54,702 bases of DNA. Origin: Micrococcales bacterium (GTDB taxonomy: Bacteria; Actinomycetota; Actinomycetes; S36-B12; GCA-2699445). Below are positions 1-9,796 of the stretch, piece by piece. Below the pieces are notes generated by a model. It was not told the origin of the DNA, made no database searches, and saw only the letters and a list, made by a program, of their open reading frames with translations. The position numbers and the translations under genes were made by a program. The stretch spans positions 74,691-129,392 of the forward strand of contig PAAU01000063.1 of assembly GCA_002699445.1 (NCBI GenBank), written 5' to 3'. Position 1 is the first letter of the stretch, and the number at the start of each line of letters is the position of its first letter.

Positions 1-3000
1 GCGATGGGAGCGTGCCCCTTGGGAGTACGTGCCTCGAAGAGCTCCACCACGCGAGGAAGACCCTGTGTGATGTCATCTCCAGCAACACCACCGGTATGGA
101 AGGTACGCATAGTGAGCTGAGTACCCGGCTCACCAATCGATTGCGCCGCAACGATTCCGACAGCTTCGCCGACATCTACTAGTTGACCGGTAGCCAGACT
201 CTGGCCGTAGCACACGGCACAAGTGCCGGACAGGCTCTTGCAGTGCATAACCGAACGGACCCGCAGAGATGTCACTCCCTTTGCTGCCAGATCACGGATG
301 AGTGGCATCGTGAGTAGCGCGCCCGCCGCGACTAGCGTCTCGCCATCGACTTCTACGTCAGTGGCCAGAACTCGAGAAGTCACCGCGGTGTCAACGTTAT
401 CTATCAGATTTCCGTCGGCATCGGCGATCGTCATCTCCAAGCTCATCCGAGTTCCGCAGTCCAGTTCTCGCACGATGAGATCCTGCGACACGTCCACAAG
501 ACGCCGAGTGAGGTACCCGGAATCAGCGGTTCGCAGGGCCGTATCGGCCAGTCCCTTTCGGGCACCGTGGGTTGAGATGAAGTACTCCAGAACCGACAAG
601 CCCTCTCGGAAGTTGGCTTTGATCGGGCGAGGGATGGTCTCACCCTTCGGGTTGGCCACTAGACCACGCATACCGGCCAACTGGCGGATTTGACTGTAGT
701 TACCGCCAGCTCCGGATATGACCATCTCGGCAATACTGTTGTCCTCAGGCAGATTCTCCCGCATGGCTTCCGCGACCTTATCGGTCGCGCGAGTCCAGAT
801 CTTGATGAGCTCCTCACGGCGCTCTTGATCAGTCATGGCGCCGAGTGCGACCTTCGCGTCGATCTTGGCAGCCTGACCCTCAGCCTCCGCGAGGATCTCC
901 TTCTTAGCTGGCGGTGAGACCACATCATCAATAGAGATGGTGACGCCCGAACGAGTGGCCCAATGGAAGCCCAGCTCCTTGAGCTGATCCAAAGTTTCGG
1001 CAATCTCGATCTTCATGTACTTCTCCGACAGGCGATTAACCAGGTCTCCCAGGCTCTTCTTGTCGACTCGGGTGTTCACCCACGGGTAATCGCTGGGTAG
1101 CGCTTCGTTGAAGAGAACTCGGCCCACGGTGGTATCAAGTACGAAGGCATCTCCGAACTGCCAATCTTCCGACAACTCGGTTCCACTAGGCGGCTCTTCG
1201 CCCACTAACCGAACCTTGATGGCAGCGTTGAGATCAACATCGCCTGCGTCGTAAGCCATCAACGCCTCATCGGGGAGAGCAAAGTAGCGTCCCTCGCCCT
1301 TGGCACCTTGAGCCTCACCGGTGAGGTGGTAGATGCCGAGGACCATATCCTGCGTGGGCGTCGTAATCGGTTTCCCGTTGGCCGGCGACAAGATGTTGTT
1401 ACTCGACAACATCAGGACCCGAGCCTCAGCCTGGGCCTCAGGCGACAGCGGCAAGTGAACCGCCATCTGATCGCCATCGAAGTCCGCATTGAAAGCGGTA
1501 CATACCAACGGGTGAATCTGAATTGCTTTACCTTCGATCAACTGCGGTTCGAAAGCCTGGATTCCCAATCGGTGCAGCGTCGGCGCTCGGTTAAGCAGAA
1601 CCGGATGCTCGGCAATGACTTCTTCTAGAACTGCCCAGACATCGGCATATGCGTGTCCACCACCTGGCGCGCGCTCAACCCGACGTTTTGCAGCCTTGAT
1701 GTTTTGCGAGTGGCCCAGTTCCACGAGTCGCTTCATGACGAACGGCTTGAATAGTTCCAAAGCCATCTGCTTGGGAAGACCACACTGATGCAGTTCCAGC
1801 TGCGGACCAACCACGATCACGGAGCGGCCCGAGTAGTCGACCCGCTTGCCGAGCAAGTTCTGGCGGAATCGGCCTTGCTTGCCCTTCAGCATGTCCGAAA
1901 GTGATTTCAGCGCACGGTTGCCTGGACCAGTAACGGGTCGCCCACGGCGGCCGTTGTCGAATAGGGCATCCACGGCCTCTTGCAACATCCGCTTTTCGTT
2001 ATTGACAATGATCTCGGGAGCACCGAGGTCAATGAGTCGCTTCAATCGGTTATTGCGGTTGATGACGCGGCGATAGAGATCGTTGAGGTCAGACGTGGCG
2101 AACCGGCCACCGTCCAACTGGACCATGGGACGTAGATCCGGAGGAATCACCGGAACAGCATCTAGCGTCATGCCCAGCGGAGAATTCGTCGTATTCAGAA
2201 ACGCGGTAACAACCTTGAGTCGCTTCAGCGCGCGAGTCTTCTTCGCCCCGGTTCCGGTACGAAGCAGTTCACGGAGCATTTCTGCCTCGCCTGCCAGGTC
2301 AAAAGTCTCCAAGCGCTTCTTAATGGCGGCGGCACCCATGTCTCCGGAGAACCACTTACCGTAACGATCTTCCATCTCGCGGTAGAGACGCTCATCGCCT
2401 TCGAGGCTCTGTACCTCTAGATTGCGGAACCGCTCAAAAACGCGCTTAAGAAAATCGACTCGTTCATCGGAACGTTTGCGAATTTGACGCATTTCTCGCT
2501 CGGCAGCGTCCTTCACTTTGCGCTTGGCGTCTGACTTAGCACCTTCTTCTTCCAACTGCGCTAGGTCTTCTTCCAGCTTTGCCATGCGGTTATTGATCTC
2601 GTCATCCTTGCGCTGTTCGATGCGAGAGATTTCTTCACTGTGGCGCGACTCAAGTGACGGCAAGTTTTCGTGCCGCCCTTCTTCGTCAACCCAGGTGATC
2701 ATGTGCGCAGCGAAGTAGATGACCTTTTCGAGGTCCTTCGGCGCAAGATCGAGCAAATAACCCAACCGGCTTGGCACTCCTTTGAAGTACCAAATATGGG
2801 TCACCGGAGCGGCCAACTCGATGTGACCCATCCGCTCACGACGAACCTTGGCACGAGTAACCTCGACGCCACATCGCTCACAGATAATGCCCTTGAAGCG
2901 CACTCGCTTGTATTTTCCGCAGTAGCACTCCCAGTCCCGAGTCGGACCGAAGATCTTTTCGCAGAACAGACCGTCCCGCTCAGGCTTCAGTGTTCGGTAG

Positions 3001-3104
3001 TTAATGGTTTCAGGCTTCTTAACCTCACCATGGCTCCAGCCGCGGATGTCTTCACCCGTGGCCAAGCCGATCTGCAGTTGGTCGAAATAGTTGACGTCGA
3101 GCAC
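1..3104 (-). CDS. rpoC: DNA-directed RNA polymerase subunit beta' (partial, 3' end off the left edge)
   Basis: This is the catalytic beta' subunit of RNA polymerase. I chose the GTG start at 3104 because GGGAG lies six bases upstream and the translation opens [15 protein letters not shown], as in other actinobacterial RpoC. About 1034 codons are present. The N-terminal zinc site is visible (CYCGKY followed by CERCGVEV). The absolutely conserved active-site motif [12 protein letters not shown], which holds the Mg-binding aspartates, lies near residues 540-550 (plus about 1459-1490). The second zinc cluster ([15 protein letters not shown]) and the bridge-helix/trigger-loop start ([21 protein letters not shown]) come just before the edge, where translation is still open (KGHAPIA). 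It sits 71 bp downstream of rpoB and is almost certainly co-transcribed with it. Identity is certain; only the C-terminal part is missing. Confidence 0.98.
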   Translation of the reverse strand, partial: MLDVNYFDQLQIGLATGEDIRGWSHGEVKKPETINYRTLKPERDGLFCEKIFGPTRDWECYCGKYKRVRFKGIICERCGVEVTRAKVRRERMGHIELAAPVTHIWYFKGVPSRLGYLLDLAPKDLEKVIYFAAHMITWVDEEGRHENLPSLESRHSEEISRIEQRKDDEINNRMAKLEEDLAQLEEEGAKSDAKRKVKDAAEREMRQIRKRSDERVDFLKRVFERFRNLEVQSLEGDERLYREMEDRYGKWFSGDMGAAAIKKRLETFDLAGEAEMLRELLRTGTGAKKTRALKRLKVVTAFLNTTNSPLGMTLDAVPVIPPDLRPMVQLDGGRFATSDLNDLYRRVINRNNRLKRLIDLGAPEIIVNNEKRMLQEAVDALFDNGRRGRPVTGPGNRALKSLSDMLKGKQGRFRQNLLGKRVDYSGRSVIVVGPQLELHQCGLPKQMALELFKPFVMKRLVELGHSQNIKAAKRRVERAPGGGHAYADVWAVLEEVIAEHPVLLNRAPTLHRLGIQAFEPQLIEGKAIQIHPLVCTAFNADFDGDQMAVHLPLSPEAQAEARVLMLSSNNILSPANGKPITTPTQDMVLGIYHLTGEAQGAKGEGRYFALPDEALMAYDAGDVDLNAAIKVRLVGEEPPSGTELSEDWQFGDAFVLDTTVGRVLFNEALPSDYPWVNTRVDKKSLGDLVNRLSEKYMKIEIAETLDQLKELGFHWATRSGVTISIDDVVSPPAKKEILAEAEGQAAKIDAKVALGAMTDQERREELIKIWTRATDKVAEAMRENLPEDNSIAEMVISGAGGNYSQIRQLAGMRGLVANPKGETIPRPIKANFREGLSVLEYFISTHGARKGLADTALRTADSGYLTRRLVDVSQDLIVRELDCGTRMSLEMTIADADGNLIDNVDTAVTSRVLATDVEVDGETLVAAGALLTMPLIRDLAAKGVTSLRVRSVMHCKSLSGTCAVCYGQSLATGQLVDVGEAVGIVAAQSIGEPGTQLTMRTFHTGGVAGDDITQGLPRVVELFEARTPKGHAPI

Positions 3105-3175
3105 TTTGTACTCCCTTTCGTCCGGCGTTCGTTTTGTAGCTGTGGGTGCGACGGGGCAGTTGCCCCGCCGCTCGG

Positions 3176-6100
3176 TTAGATGTCGTCTACTGAGGCTGAC
3201 TCACGGCGAGAGAGGTCGATGCCCAACTCTTCCGCGGTGCTGTAGAGATCATCTTCGGAATCCTTCATCTCGATGGCCATACCGTCGCTTGACAACACCT
3301 CAACGTTGAGGCACAAGGACTGCATCTCCTTCACTAGGACTTTGAACGATTCCGGGATCCCCGGCTCTGGGATGTTCTCGCCCTTCACAATGGCCTCGTA
3401 TACCTTGACGCGGCCATGCGTGTCATCGGACTTGATTGTCAGCAGTTCCTGCAGCGCGTAGGCGGCACCATATGCCTCCAGCGCCCACACTTCCATCTCA
3501 CCGAAGCGCTGGCCACCGAACTGCGCCTTACCGCCCAACGGCTGCTGAGTGATCATCGAGTAAGGCCCGGTGCTGCGCGCGTGGATCTTGTCATCCACGA
3601 GGTGCAGCAACTTCAAGATGTAGATGTAACCCACTGAAACGGGGTCCGGGAACGGCTCGCCGGAACGACCGTCGAGCAACCTGGCTTTGCCATCGTCGCC
3701 GACCAAGACATTGCCGTCATCGTCGGGTCGGACGTTTTCCATGAGTGCATCGAGCGCTTCGCTCTGGACACCGTCAAATACCGGAGTAGCCACGTTGGTC
3801 CCTGGAGCCGCGGAACGTACCGCTGCCGGAACTCCGGAATCAGCCGCCACGTCTTCGGTCATATCCCAACCGGAGCGCGCTACCCAACCCAAATGGGTTT
3901 CCAGGATCTGACCCAGATTCATCCGTCGCGGAACACCCAGCGGATTTAGCACGACGTCCACGGGAGTGCCGTCTTCTAGGAACGGCATGTCCTCTACTGG
4001 GAGAATCTTGGCGATGACACCCTTGTTTCCATGTCGGCCCGCAAGCTTGTCACCTTCAGTGATCTTGCGCTTTTGTGCCACATGAACACGAACCATCTGG
4101 TTAACACCTGGTGGTAGCTCATCGCTAGCATCCCGGTCGAAGACCCGAGTGCCAATCACTTTCCCGCTCTCACCGTGAGGAACCCGCAGCGAAGTATCTC
4201 TAACTTCCTTAGCTTTCTCACCGAAGATTGCACGAAGCAACCGCTCTTCTGGCGTCAACTCTGTCTCACCCTTGGGTGTCGTCTTACCGACCAGGATGTC
4301 GCCAGACTGGACGTCCGCACCAACACGAACGATTCCTCGCTCGTCCAACTCCGCCAACGCTTCATCTGACAAGTTGGGAATGTCACGAGTGATCTCTTCG
4401 GGACCGAGTTTGGTGTCCCGAGCATCTACTTCGTGCTCTTCAATGTGGATGCTGGATAGGACGTCATCCCGAACGAGTCGCTCCGAAAGAATGATGGCGT
4501 CTTCGTAGTTGTGTCCCTCCCAGGGCATGAACGCTACGAGCAGGTTCTTGCCCAGCGCGAGTTCACCTTCGTCCGTGGACGGTCCATCCGCAATCACTTC
4601 ACCCGCTTCGACCTGCTGGCCAACGGAGACGATGGGTCGCTGGTTATAGCTGGTCCCCTGATTTGAACGACGGAACTTGTGCAGTCGGTAGTCGCGAATC
4701 GAACCATCTTCCGTCTCCACCGAGATGAGATCTGCGGAAACCTCGGCAACGGTGCCACCTTCGTAGGCCACAACGACATCACCGGCGTCTTTCGCCGCCC
4801 GATGTTCCATGCCGGTGCCCACTAGCGGAGCCTCCGACCGGAGCAACGGCACTGCTTGACGCTGCATGTTCGAGCCCATCAAGGCGCGGTTGGCGTCGTC
4901 ATGCTCCAAGAACGGAATCATCGCAGTCGCGACTGAGACCATCTGACGGGGCGACACGTCGACGTAACCGACCTCATTACCTGGCACGTAGTCGACCTCG
5001 CCGCCCTTGCGACGAACCAGAACCCGCTCATCCACGAAGGTGCCGTCGGGATTCAACGCCGAGTTTGCCTGTGCGATGACGTAACGATCTTCTTCGTCGG
5101 CGGACAAGTAGTCGACTGCGTCCGATACGACGCCATCGACAACACGTCGGTATGGAGTCTCAACGAAGCCGAAGGGATTGACTCGTCCGTAGGTCGCCAA
5201 CGAGCCAATAAGGCCAATGTTGGGTCCCTCAGGAGTCTCGATGGGACACATCCGCCCGTAGTGGGACGGGTGAACGTCACGGACCTCGAAACCGGCTCGC
5301 TCGCGCGAGAGACCGCCCGGGCCAAGCGCCGAAAGTCGACGTTTGTGAGTCAGTCCCGCCAACGGATTGGTCTGGTCCATGAACTGTGACAACTGTGAGG
5401 TTCCGAAGAACTCTTTAATCGCGGCGTTCAATGGGGTGATCTTGATCAACGACTGTGGCGTGATTGCCTCGACATCCGAGGTACCCATTTTTTCGCCAAC
5501 CAGCCGAGCCATACGAGTCAAACCGGTCCGAATCTGGTTCTGAATCAGCTCACCTACAGTGCGAAGTCGACGGTTGCCGAAGTGGTCAATGTCGTCGGTC
5601 TCGACCGGAATCTCACCCTGCGGCGATTCCATCATTTGGTCACCGTTGTGAAGTGCCGCCAAGTAATCGATGGCAGCCACCATGTCTTCGACGGTGAGAA
5701 CGACCTCCGTCAGTGGCAGTTCCAATCCGAGTTTCTTGTTGACCTTGTAACGGCCCACCTTCGCTAAGTCATAGCGCTTGGTGTTGAAGTAGTAGTTATC
5801 CAGAAGGTTTCGACCGGCATCAACGGTGGGCGGTTCCCCCGGGCGCATTTTCCGGTAAATATCTAGCAGGGCCTCGTCTTGGGTGGTGACGGTGTCCTTC
5901 TCCAAAGTTTTCATGATGGACTCGTAGCGACCAAAGCGCTCTTCGATTTGCTCGGCACTCCACCCCAAAGCCTTCAGCAAAACAGTCACGTTCTGCTTCC
6001 GCTTGCGGTCGAGTCGGACACTGACGATGTCTTTCTTGTCAATTTCGAACTCAAGCCAGGCTCCACGGCCGGGAATGACCCTGCCGACGTACACATCCTT

Positions 6101-6634
6101 ATCAGTGGTCTTGTCCACGGAGGATTCGAAGTAGACACCTGGTGAGCGGACGAGCTGCGACACGACAACGCGCTCAGTCCCGTTAATCACGAAGGTGCCT
6201 TTGTCCGTCATCATGGGGTAGTCGCCCATGAAGACGGTCTGCGACATGCTCACACCAGTTTCGGTGTTTTCGAACGTGGCGGTCACGAATAGCGGAGCGG
6301 CATACGTAATGTCGCGCTCTCGGCACTCGTCGACAGAAGCTTTAGGCTCTTCGAGGTAGAAATCATCGAAGGTCAGCGACATGTTGCCCTGCGAATCGGT
6401 GATCTGACCGATTTCTTCGAAGACCTCTTCCATGCCAGATTTTGCTGGCACGTCATCTCTGCCCTCGGCTTGCGCCTCAGCCAGCTTCGCTTGCCAATGC
6501 TCATTGCCGACTAACCAGTCGAATGAGTCGATCTGCAAGCCAAGCAGATCAGGAATCTCCATTGGCTCGCTGATGCGAGCGAATGAGACGCGTTGGGAAC
6601 CGGATGTGCTTTCAGATGGAAGCGTTGCGGTCAA
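3176..6634 (-). CDS. rpoB: DNA-directed RNA polymerase subunit beta
   Basis: The beta subunit of RNA polymerase, 1152 aa, the usual actinobacterial length. The start is TTG at 6634. GGAAGGA sits about five bases upstream, and the N-terminus ([17 protein letters not shown], then [11 protein letters not shown]) aligns with mycobacterial and streptomycete RpoB without extension. The rifampicin-pocket region ([18 protein letters not shown], then SALGPGG, about residues 413-441) keeps the residues of drug-sensitive enzymes: Asp in FMDQ, His in THKRR and Ser in LSALG. Other core motifs seen are [25 protein letters not shown] and [25 protein letters not shown]. It is the first gene after a strong hairpin and a candidate promoter in the 435-bp gap to rplL, so it may be expressed separately from rplJL. 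Confidence 0.99.
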   Translation of the reverse strand: MTATLPSESTSGSQRVSFARISEPMEIPDLLGLQIDSFDWLVGNEHWQAKLAEAQAEGRDDVPAKSGMEEVFEEIGQITDSQGNMSLTFDDFYLEEPKASVDECRERDITYAAPLFVTATFENTETGVSMSQTVFMGDYPMMTDKGTFVINGTERVVVSQLVRSPGVYFESSVDKTTDKDVYVGRVIPGRGAWLEFEIDKKDIVSVRLDRKRKQNVTVLLKALGWSAEQIEERFGRYESIMKTLEKDTVTTQDEALLDIYRKMRPGEPPTVDAGRNLLDNYYFNTKRYDLAKVGRYKVNKKLGLELPLTEVVLTVEDMVAAIDYLAALHNGDQMMESPQGEIPVETDDIDHFGNRRLRTVGELIQNQIRTGLTRMARLVGEKMGTSDVEAITPQSLIKITPLNAAIKEFFGTSQLSQFMDQTNPLAGLTHKRRLSALGPGGLSRERAGFEVRDVHPSHYGRMCPIETPEGPNIGLIGSLATYGRVNPFGFVETPYRRVVDGVVSDAVDYLSADEEDRYVIAQANSALNPDGTFVDERVLVRRKGGEVDYVPGNEVGYVDVSPRQMVSVATAMIPFLEHDDANRALMGSNMQRQAVPLLRSEAPLVGTGMEHRAAKDAGDVVVAYEGGTVAEVSADLISVETEDGSIRDYRLHKFRRSNQGTSYNQRPIVSVGQQVEAGEVIADGPSTDEGELALGKNLLVAFMPWEGHNYEDAIILSERLVRDDVLSSIHIEEHEVDARDTKLGPEEITRDIPNLSDEALAELDERGIVRVGADVQSGDILVGKTTPKGETELTPEERLLRAIFGEKAKEVRDTSLRVPHGESGKVIGTRVFDRDASDELPPGVNQMVRVHVAQKRKITEGDKLAGRHGNKGVIAKILPVEDMPFLEDGTPVDVVLNPLGVPRRMNLGQILETHLGWVARSGWDMTEDVAADSGVPAAVRSAAPGTNVATPVFDGVQSEALDALMENVRPDDDGNVLVGDDGKARLLDGRSGEPFPDPVSVGYIYILKLLHLVDDKIHARSTGPYSMITQQPLGGKAQFGGQRFGEMEVWALEAYGAAYALQELLTIKSDDTHGRVKVYEAIVKGENIPEPGIPESFKVLVKEMQSLCLNVEVLSSDGMAIEMKDSEDDLYSTAEELGIDLSRRESASVDDI

Positions 6635-6785
6635 GAGAGTCCTTCCCCAGGTACGCGCGACACCGAGTGGCCCCTACCCGCACCATTCGTCTCGCACGAC
6701 CGAGACTCACCGTTATCGGACCTACCTGCGCGGATCAAGGCAGACCGATGGACGGGGGTTCATCTGATATAGGGCGCAAAGAGAA

Positions 6786-6814
6786 ATACTACCGGAGCTT
6801 TAGGCGCATGTCTA
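6786..6814 (-). promoter_or_regulatory. Candidate housekeeping-sigma promoter for rpoB-rpoC
   Basis: On the minus strand a -35 box TAGACA (plus 6809-6814) is followed after exactly 17 bases by a -10 box TAGTAT (plus 6786-6791). This would start an mRNA about 145 nt upstream of the rpoB TTG. It lies in the 435-bp gap between rplL and rpoB, below the 18-bp hairpin, where an independent rpoBC promoter is expected. The call rests on consensus match only. Confidence 0.5.
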
Positions 6815-7004
6815 GTGGGGTGGGACCCAAAGGTCACACCCCACGTCCAACCGCGCAATCCGCATCTCGAACGTGCCTCGATCATGGTCCGCGAGCGCAC
6901 CCGAGTCAAGCCGATTTCCACATTCGGCCAGTCATCTTGTCGACTTTTCGCGCCCGGATCTATGCCTAGGCGCCAGCGCCTCTTCTTCTGGCGCTGCCTG
7001 CTAA

Positions 7005-7044
7005 ATGACTGAAGGGCAGCCCAAACGGGCTGCCCTTCAGTCAT
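7005..7044 (-). terminator. Perfect 18-bp hairpin between rplL and rpoB (terminator, attenuator or processing site)
   Basis: ATGACTGAAGGGCAGCCC (7005-7022) is followed by the loop AAAC and then by its exact reverse complement (7027-7044). It lies 25 bases past the rplL stop on the minus strand. There is no strong U-run afterwards (TTTAGC). A second, weaker stem (GCGCCAG with CTGGCGC, 6970-6994) lies directly downstream. In E. coli the rplL-rpoB gap contains an attenuator and an RNase III site; this stem is in the equivalent place. The remainder of the gap, 6635-6969, holds only the candidate rpoB promoter as far as I can see. Confidence 0.75.
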
Positions 7045-7069
7045 GATCGGCCGTTGGAGACCGAATGAG

Positions 7070-7459
7070 TCACTTAATGCTGACGGTCGCTCCAGCGCCC
7101 TCGAGCGCCTCCTTGGCCTTATCTGCTGCTTCCTTGTCGACTCCCTCAAGTACTTCCTTGGGGGCGCCTTCAACCAGATCCTTAGCTTCCTTCAGTCCCA
7201 GATCAGTCAGTCCGCGGACCTCCTTGATGACCTGAATCTTCTTGTCGCCGGCCGCTTCAAGAACTACGTCGAACTCGTCTTGCTCCGCTGCCTCGGCGGC
7301 ATCGCCACCAGCTGCCGGGGCTCCGGCCGCTGCGACCGCGACGGGGGCAGCAGCGGTCACCTCAAATGTGTCTTCGAACTGCTTGACGAACTCGCTGAGC
7401 TCGACCAAGGTCATCTCCTTGAATGCATCTAGCAGTTCATCCGTGCTGAGCTTCGCCAT
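7070..7459 (-). CDS. rplL: 50S ribosomal protein L7/L12
   Basis: Ribosomal stalk protein, 129 aa, present as dimers bound to L10 and recruiting translational GTPases. The N-terminal dimerisation domain ([20 protein letters not shown]) is followed by an Ala/Gly/Pro-rich hinge (about residues 36-60). The C-terminal factor-binding domain carries the signature [20 protein letters not shown] and ends in GATVSIK. The length and hinge fit actinobacterial L7/L12. It lies 84 bp downstream of rplJ, the usual rplJL pair, and just upstream of the 18-bp hairpin that separates it from rpoB. Confidence 0.98.
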   Translation of the reverse strand: MAKLSTDELLDAFKEMTLVELSEFVKQFEDTFEVTAAAPVAVAAAGAPAAGGDAAEAAEQDEFDVVLEAAGDKKIQVIKEVRGLTDLGLKEAKDLVEGAPKEVLEGVDKEAADKAKEALEGAGATVSIK

Positions 7460-7543
7460 CTCGGCGTTCCTTTCTTTGTGCTCCGGCGGGGGCCGGACTC
7501 CTTGACGGAACCGTCAGTGTCGACGGTCTATCGGGTCAGGGCG

Positions 7544-8215
7544 TCAGCCCTCCTGTTGTACCTCGGCCGGAGCCTCGGCATCGGCCGACTGGTCGTCGGC
7601 CGAAGTTGTTGTGTCTTCCTCGGCTGGTTCTTCGCCATCCGTGGTCTCAGTAGCCGCATCTTCAGGGGCGGCCTCACCAGCGCCCGCCAGGATGCTGGGA
7701 TCCTCTGTTGCCTTCGCCTGCAGGGCACCAAGAGTGCGAGCTGCCTGGGATAGTGGCGCGGCGAACATTGCCGCGGCTCCAGACATCGAAGCCTTCATTG
7801 CGCCGGCCAACTTGGCTAGCAGCACCTCACGCGACTCAAGGTCCGCAAGCTTGCTGATTTCTTCTGGCGATAGGGGCTTGCCATCTAGGAGGCCGCCTTT
7901 GACGACAAGCGCAGCATTCTCTTTACCGAACTTTTTCAAACCTTTGGAAGCCTCGACCGGATCACCGGTTATGAAGGCAATCGCGTTGGGGCCGACCAGC
8001 ATGTCGCCGATACCCTCTACTCCGGCCTCTTCGACAGCGATCTTGGTGAGGGTGTTCTTGACGACGAGATACTCCGCGTTGCCTCGCAGAGATTCGCGGA
8101 GTTCACGCAACCCTGCCACGGAGATTCCGCGATATTCGGTCAAAACAACGCCGGTTGCGGAGCGAAAACGCTCAGTCAGGTCAGCTACGGCTTTGCTTTT
8201 ATCAGCCCGCGACAT
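7544..8215 (-). CDS. rplJ: 50S ribosomal protein L10 with an acidic C-terminal tail
   Basis: L10, 223 aa, the stalk base protein that anchors L7/L12 dimers on 23S rRNA. Residues 1-178 are ordinary L10 ([41 protein letters not shown], and the C-terminal L7/L12-binding helix region). Residues about 180-223 form an unusual Glu/Asp/Ala/Thr-rich tail with no aromatic residues; family members usually end near residue 165-180. The ATG at 8215 has AAAGGA five bases upstream. The 5' leader carries an L10-leader-like three-way junction (8245-8306) and a candidate promoter, so autogenous control by the L10-L12 complex is likely. Confidence 0.98.
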   Translation of the reverse strand: MSRADKSKAVADLTERFRSATGVVLTEYRGISVAGLRELRESLRGNAEYLVVKNTLTKIAVEEAGVEGIGDMLVGPNAIAFITGDPVEASKGLKKFGKENAALVVKGGLLDGKPLSPEEISKLADLESREVLLAKLAGAMKASMSGAAAMFAAPLSQAARTLGALQAKATEDPSILAGAGEAAPEDAATETTDGEEPAEEDTTTSADDQSADAEAPAEVQQEG

Positions 8216-8244
8216 CTGGGTCCTTTCGTTCGGACCACTAGTCG

Positions 8245-8306
8245 GCGCAGCACCTTAACCCGGAAAATCCGGGTGCATCCCAAAGGGATTGCACTGACAC
8301 CTGCGC
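8245..8306 (-). promoter_or_regulatory. L10 leader RNA element (autoregulatory three-way junction)
   Basis: On the minus strand GCGCAG (plus 8301-8306) pairs with CTGCGC (plus 8245-8250). They enclose two hairpins: GTGCA-A-TCCC with GGGATGCAC around a TTT loop, and ACCCGGA with TCCGGGT around a TTT loop. This arrangement, immediately upstream of rplJ, matches the L10 leader class, in which the L10-(L12)n complex binds its own mRNA and represses translation of rplJL. A small GCCC/GGGC stem (8312-8323) precedes it. Structure is read by eye; function is inferred from family knowledge. Confidence 0.75.
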
Positions 8307-8362
8307 GGGTCGCCCGTTAGGGCTTTCGGTCTTGCGACGACCAGCGGTCTTCGGCTCGCATT

Positions 8363-8391
8363 AGCGTACGTGGTTCCCGGGGCTAGGTCAA
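8363..8391 (-). promoter_or_regulatory. Candidate rplJL promoter
   Basis: On the minus strand TTGACC (plus 8386-8391) is followed after exactly 17 bases by TACGCT (plus 8363-8368). Transcription would begin near 8356, giving a leader of about 140 nt that includes the whole L10 leader fold. This is the best consensus promoter I can see in the ribosomal part of the window. Confidence 0.65.
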
Positions 8392-8423
8392 AATCGACCC
8401 CGTGGAAGCTATTTTGGTGCGCA

Positions 8424-8485
8424 GCCCTGGCGAGGGCAGACGAACCTCAGCGGTCACTGGCGACGACAATGCCACGACTGTGGCA
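8424..8485 (-). terminator. Two short hairpins after rplA
   Basis: In the 289-bp gap between rplA and rplJ the minus strand shows TGCCAC-AGTC-GTGGCA (plus 8470-8485), followed by TTGTCG, and then GCCCT-CGCC-AGGGC (plus 8424-8437). They lie between the rplA stop and the rplJ promoter, where termination or attenuation of the secE-nusG-rplKA transcript would be expected. Stems are only 5-6 bp and lack clear U-runs. Confidence 0.4.
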
Positions 8486-8536
8486 CGGTCACAGTCACAG
8501 CGCAGACAGCTCCAGTTTTCGTTGCGCTCCGGCAGA

Positions 8537-9247
8537 TCAGACGTCTGCGTCAGCGCTGCTCTTAATGCTGCCAGGATCCACTGCTACTCCTGGACCCATG
8601 GTGCTAGAGACGACGACCTTTTTGAGGTAACGACCCTTGGCGCTGGATGGCTCGAGCCTCAAGATTTCCTCGAGCGCAGCGGAGAAGTTGTCAGCCAACT
8701 GTTCTGCACTAAACGATTTGCGTCCAATGATGAAGTGCAGGTTGGAGTGCTTGTCCACTCGAAACTCGATCTTGCCACCCTTGATGTCCTCGACTGCTTT
8801 CGCCACATCCATTGTCACGGTTCCGGTCTTGGGGTTAGGCATCAAACCTCGGGGGCCCAGTACTCGACCTAACCGGCCAACTTTGCCCATCATGTCTGGT
8901 GTGGCTACGGCAGCGTCAAAACCAGTCCAGCCCTCCGACACCTTTTCGATCATGTCGTCGCTTCCGACGAAGTCAGCTCCAGCTGCGCGCGCCTCTTCTG
9001 CTTTTTCACCGGCGGCAAAAACTAAGACAGTCGCAGTCTTTCCGGTGCCGTGTGGCAGATTTACAGTGCCACGAACCATCTGATCGGCCTGCCGTGGGTC
9101 AACGCCTAATCGAGCCGAAACTTCGATCGTCGCGTCGAACTTCTCGGGAGCGACCTCTTTGACGAGCCCCACTGCTTCAGCGGGCTCGTACATCCGGTCA
9201 CTATCGATCGCCTCGGCGGCGGTGTTGTATTTCTTTCCGTGCTTCAT
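8537..9247 (-). CDS. rplA: 50S ribosomal protein L1
   Basis: L1, 236 aa, forms the mobile stalk near the ribosomal E site and in many bacteria represses the rplKA message. The start is ATG at 9247 ([15 protein letters not shown]) with AGGAG six bases upstream; an in-frame extension to 9295 looks non-coding. Recognisable segments include [21 protein letters not shown], the signature [18 protein letters not shown] and the RNA-binding stretch [16 protein letters not shown]. It follows rplK by 79 bp in the conserved rplK-rplA pair. Length and motifs are normal. Confidence 0.98.
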   Translation of the reverse strand: MKHGKKYNTAAEAIDSDRMYEPAEAVGLVKEVAPEKFDATIEVSARLGVDPRQADQMVRGTVNLPHGTGKTATVLVFAAGEKAEEARAAGADFVGSDDMIEKVSEGWTGFDAAVATPDMMGKVGRLGRVLGPRGLMPNPKTGTVTMDVAKAVEDIKGGKIEFRVDKHSNLHFIIGRKSFSAEQLADNFSAALEEILRLEPSSAKGRYLKKVVVSSTMGPGVAVDPGSIKSSADADV

Positions 9248-9326
9248 CTGTGTCTCCTGACAGTCGTGGTCAACGGGCCACGGCGGCCCTGCCACTGATT
9301 GGGATGCTCCGGGTCCGGAGTATCGA

Positions 9327-9758
9327 TTAACCCTCTACGGTGACGCCCATCTGGCGTGCAGTGCCTTCAACGATTTTCATGGCGGCGTCGATGTCGTTGG
9401 CATTCAGATCCGGCATCTTGGTTTCAGCAATCTGACGCACCTGATCTTGAGTAATTGAGCCGACCTTGGTGCGGTGCGGCTCGCCAGAGCCCTTCTTTAG
9501 GCCAGCGGCCTTTAGAACCAGCTTTGCAGCGGGTGGGGTCTTGGTGATGAAGGTGAACGAGCGATCCTCGTAGACCGTAATCTCTACTGGGATTACCTCA
9601 CCGCGTTGGTTTTCTGTTGCGGCGTTGTAGGCCTTGCAGAATTCCATGATGTTGACGCCGTGCTGACCCAACGCCGGGCCTACCGGCGGTGCCGGATTCG
9701 CCTGGCCTGCCTGGATATGCAGCTTGATAAGGCCGGCGACCTTCTTTTTCGGTGCCAT
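9327..9758 (-). CDS. rplK: 50S ribosomal protein L11
   Basis: L11, 143 aa, the normal length. It binds the GTPase-associated centre of 23S rRNA and is required for the stringent response in many bacteria. The N-terminal domain shows [23 protein letters not shown] with the Pro-rich segment contacted by thiostrepton-type antibiotics, then [11 protein letters not shown]. The C-terminal RNA-binding domain contains [14 protein letters not shown] and ends [10 protein letters not shown]. It lies 38 bp after nusG and before rplA, the standard order, with no separate promoter obvious in the gap. Confidence 0.98.
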   Translation of the reverse strand: MAPKKKVAGLIKLHIQAGQANPAPPVGPALGQHGVNIMEFCKAYNAATENQRGEVIPVEITVYEDRSFTFITKTPPAAKLVLKAAGLKKGSGEPHRTKVGSITQDQVRQIAETKMPDLNANDIDAAMKIVEGTARQMGVTVEG

Positions 9759-9796
9759 TGTTTCCTACCTCGTTGTTCGTCTTGGATATGTAAGTT

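Noticed and set aside
6760-7173. 137-codon minus-strand ORF between rplL and rpoB
   Set aside because: It overlaps the 3' end of rplL, runs through the 18-bp hairpin and the candidate promoter, and has Arg-rich non-family sequence.
7611-8258. 215-codon plus-strand ORF opposite rplJ
   Set aside because: It is Ser/Ala/Pro-rich and mirrors codon positions of rplJ on the other strand; no family-like sequence and no ribosome-binding site.
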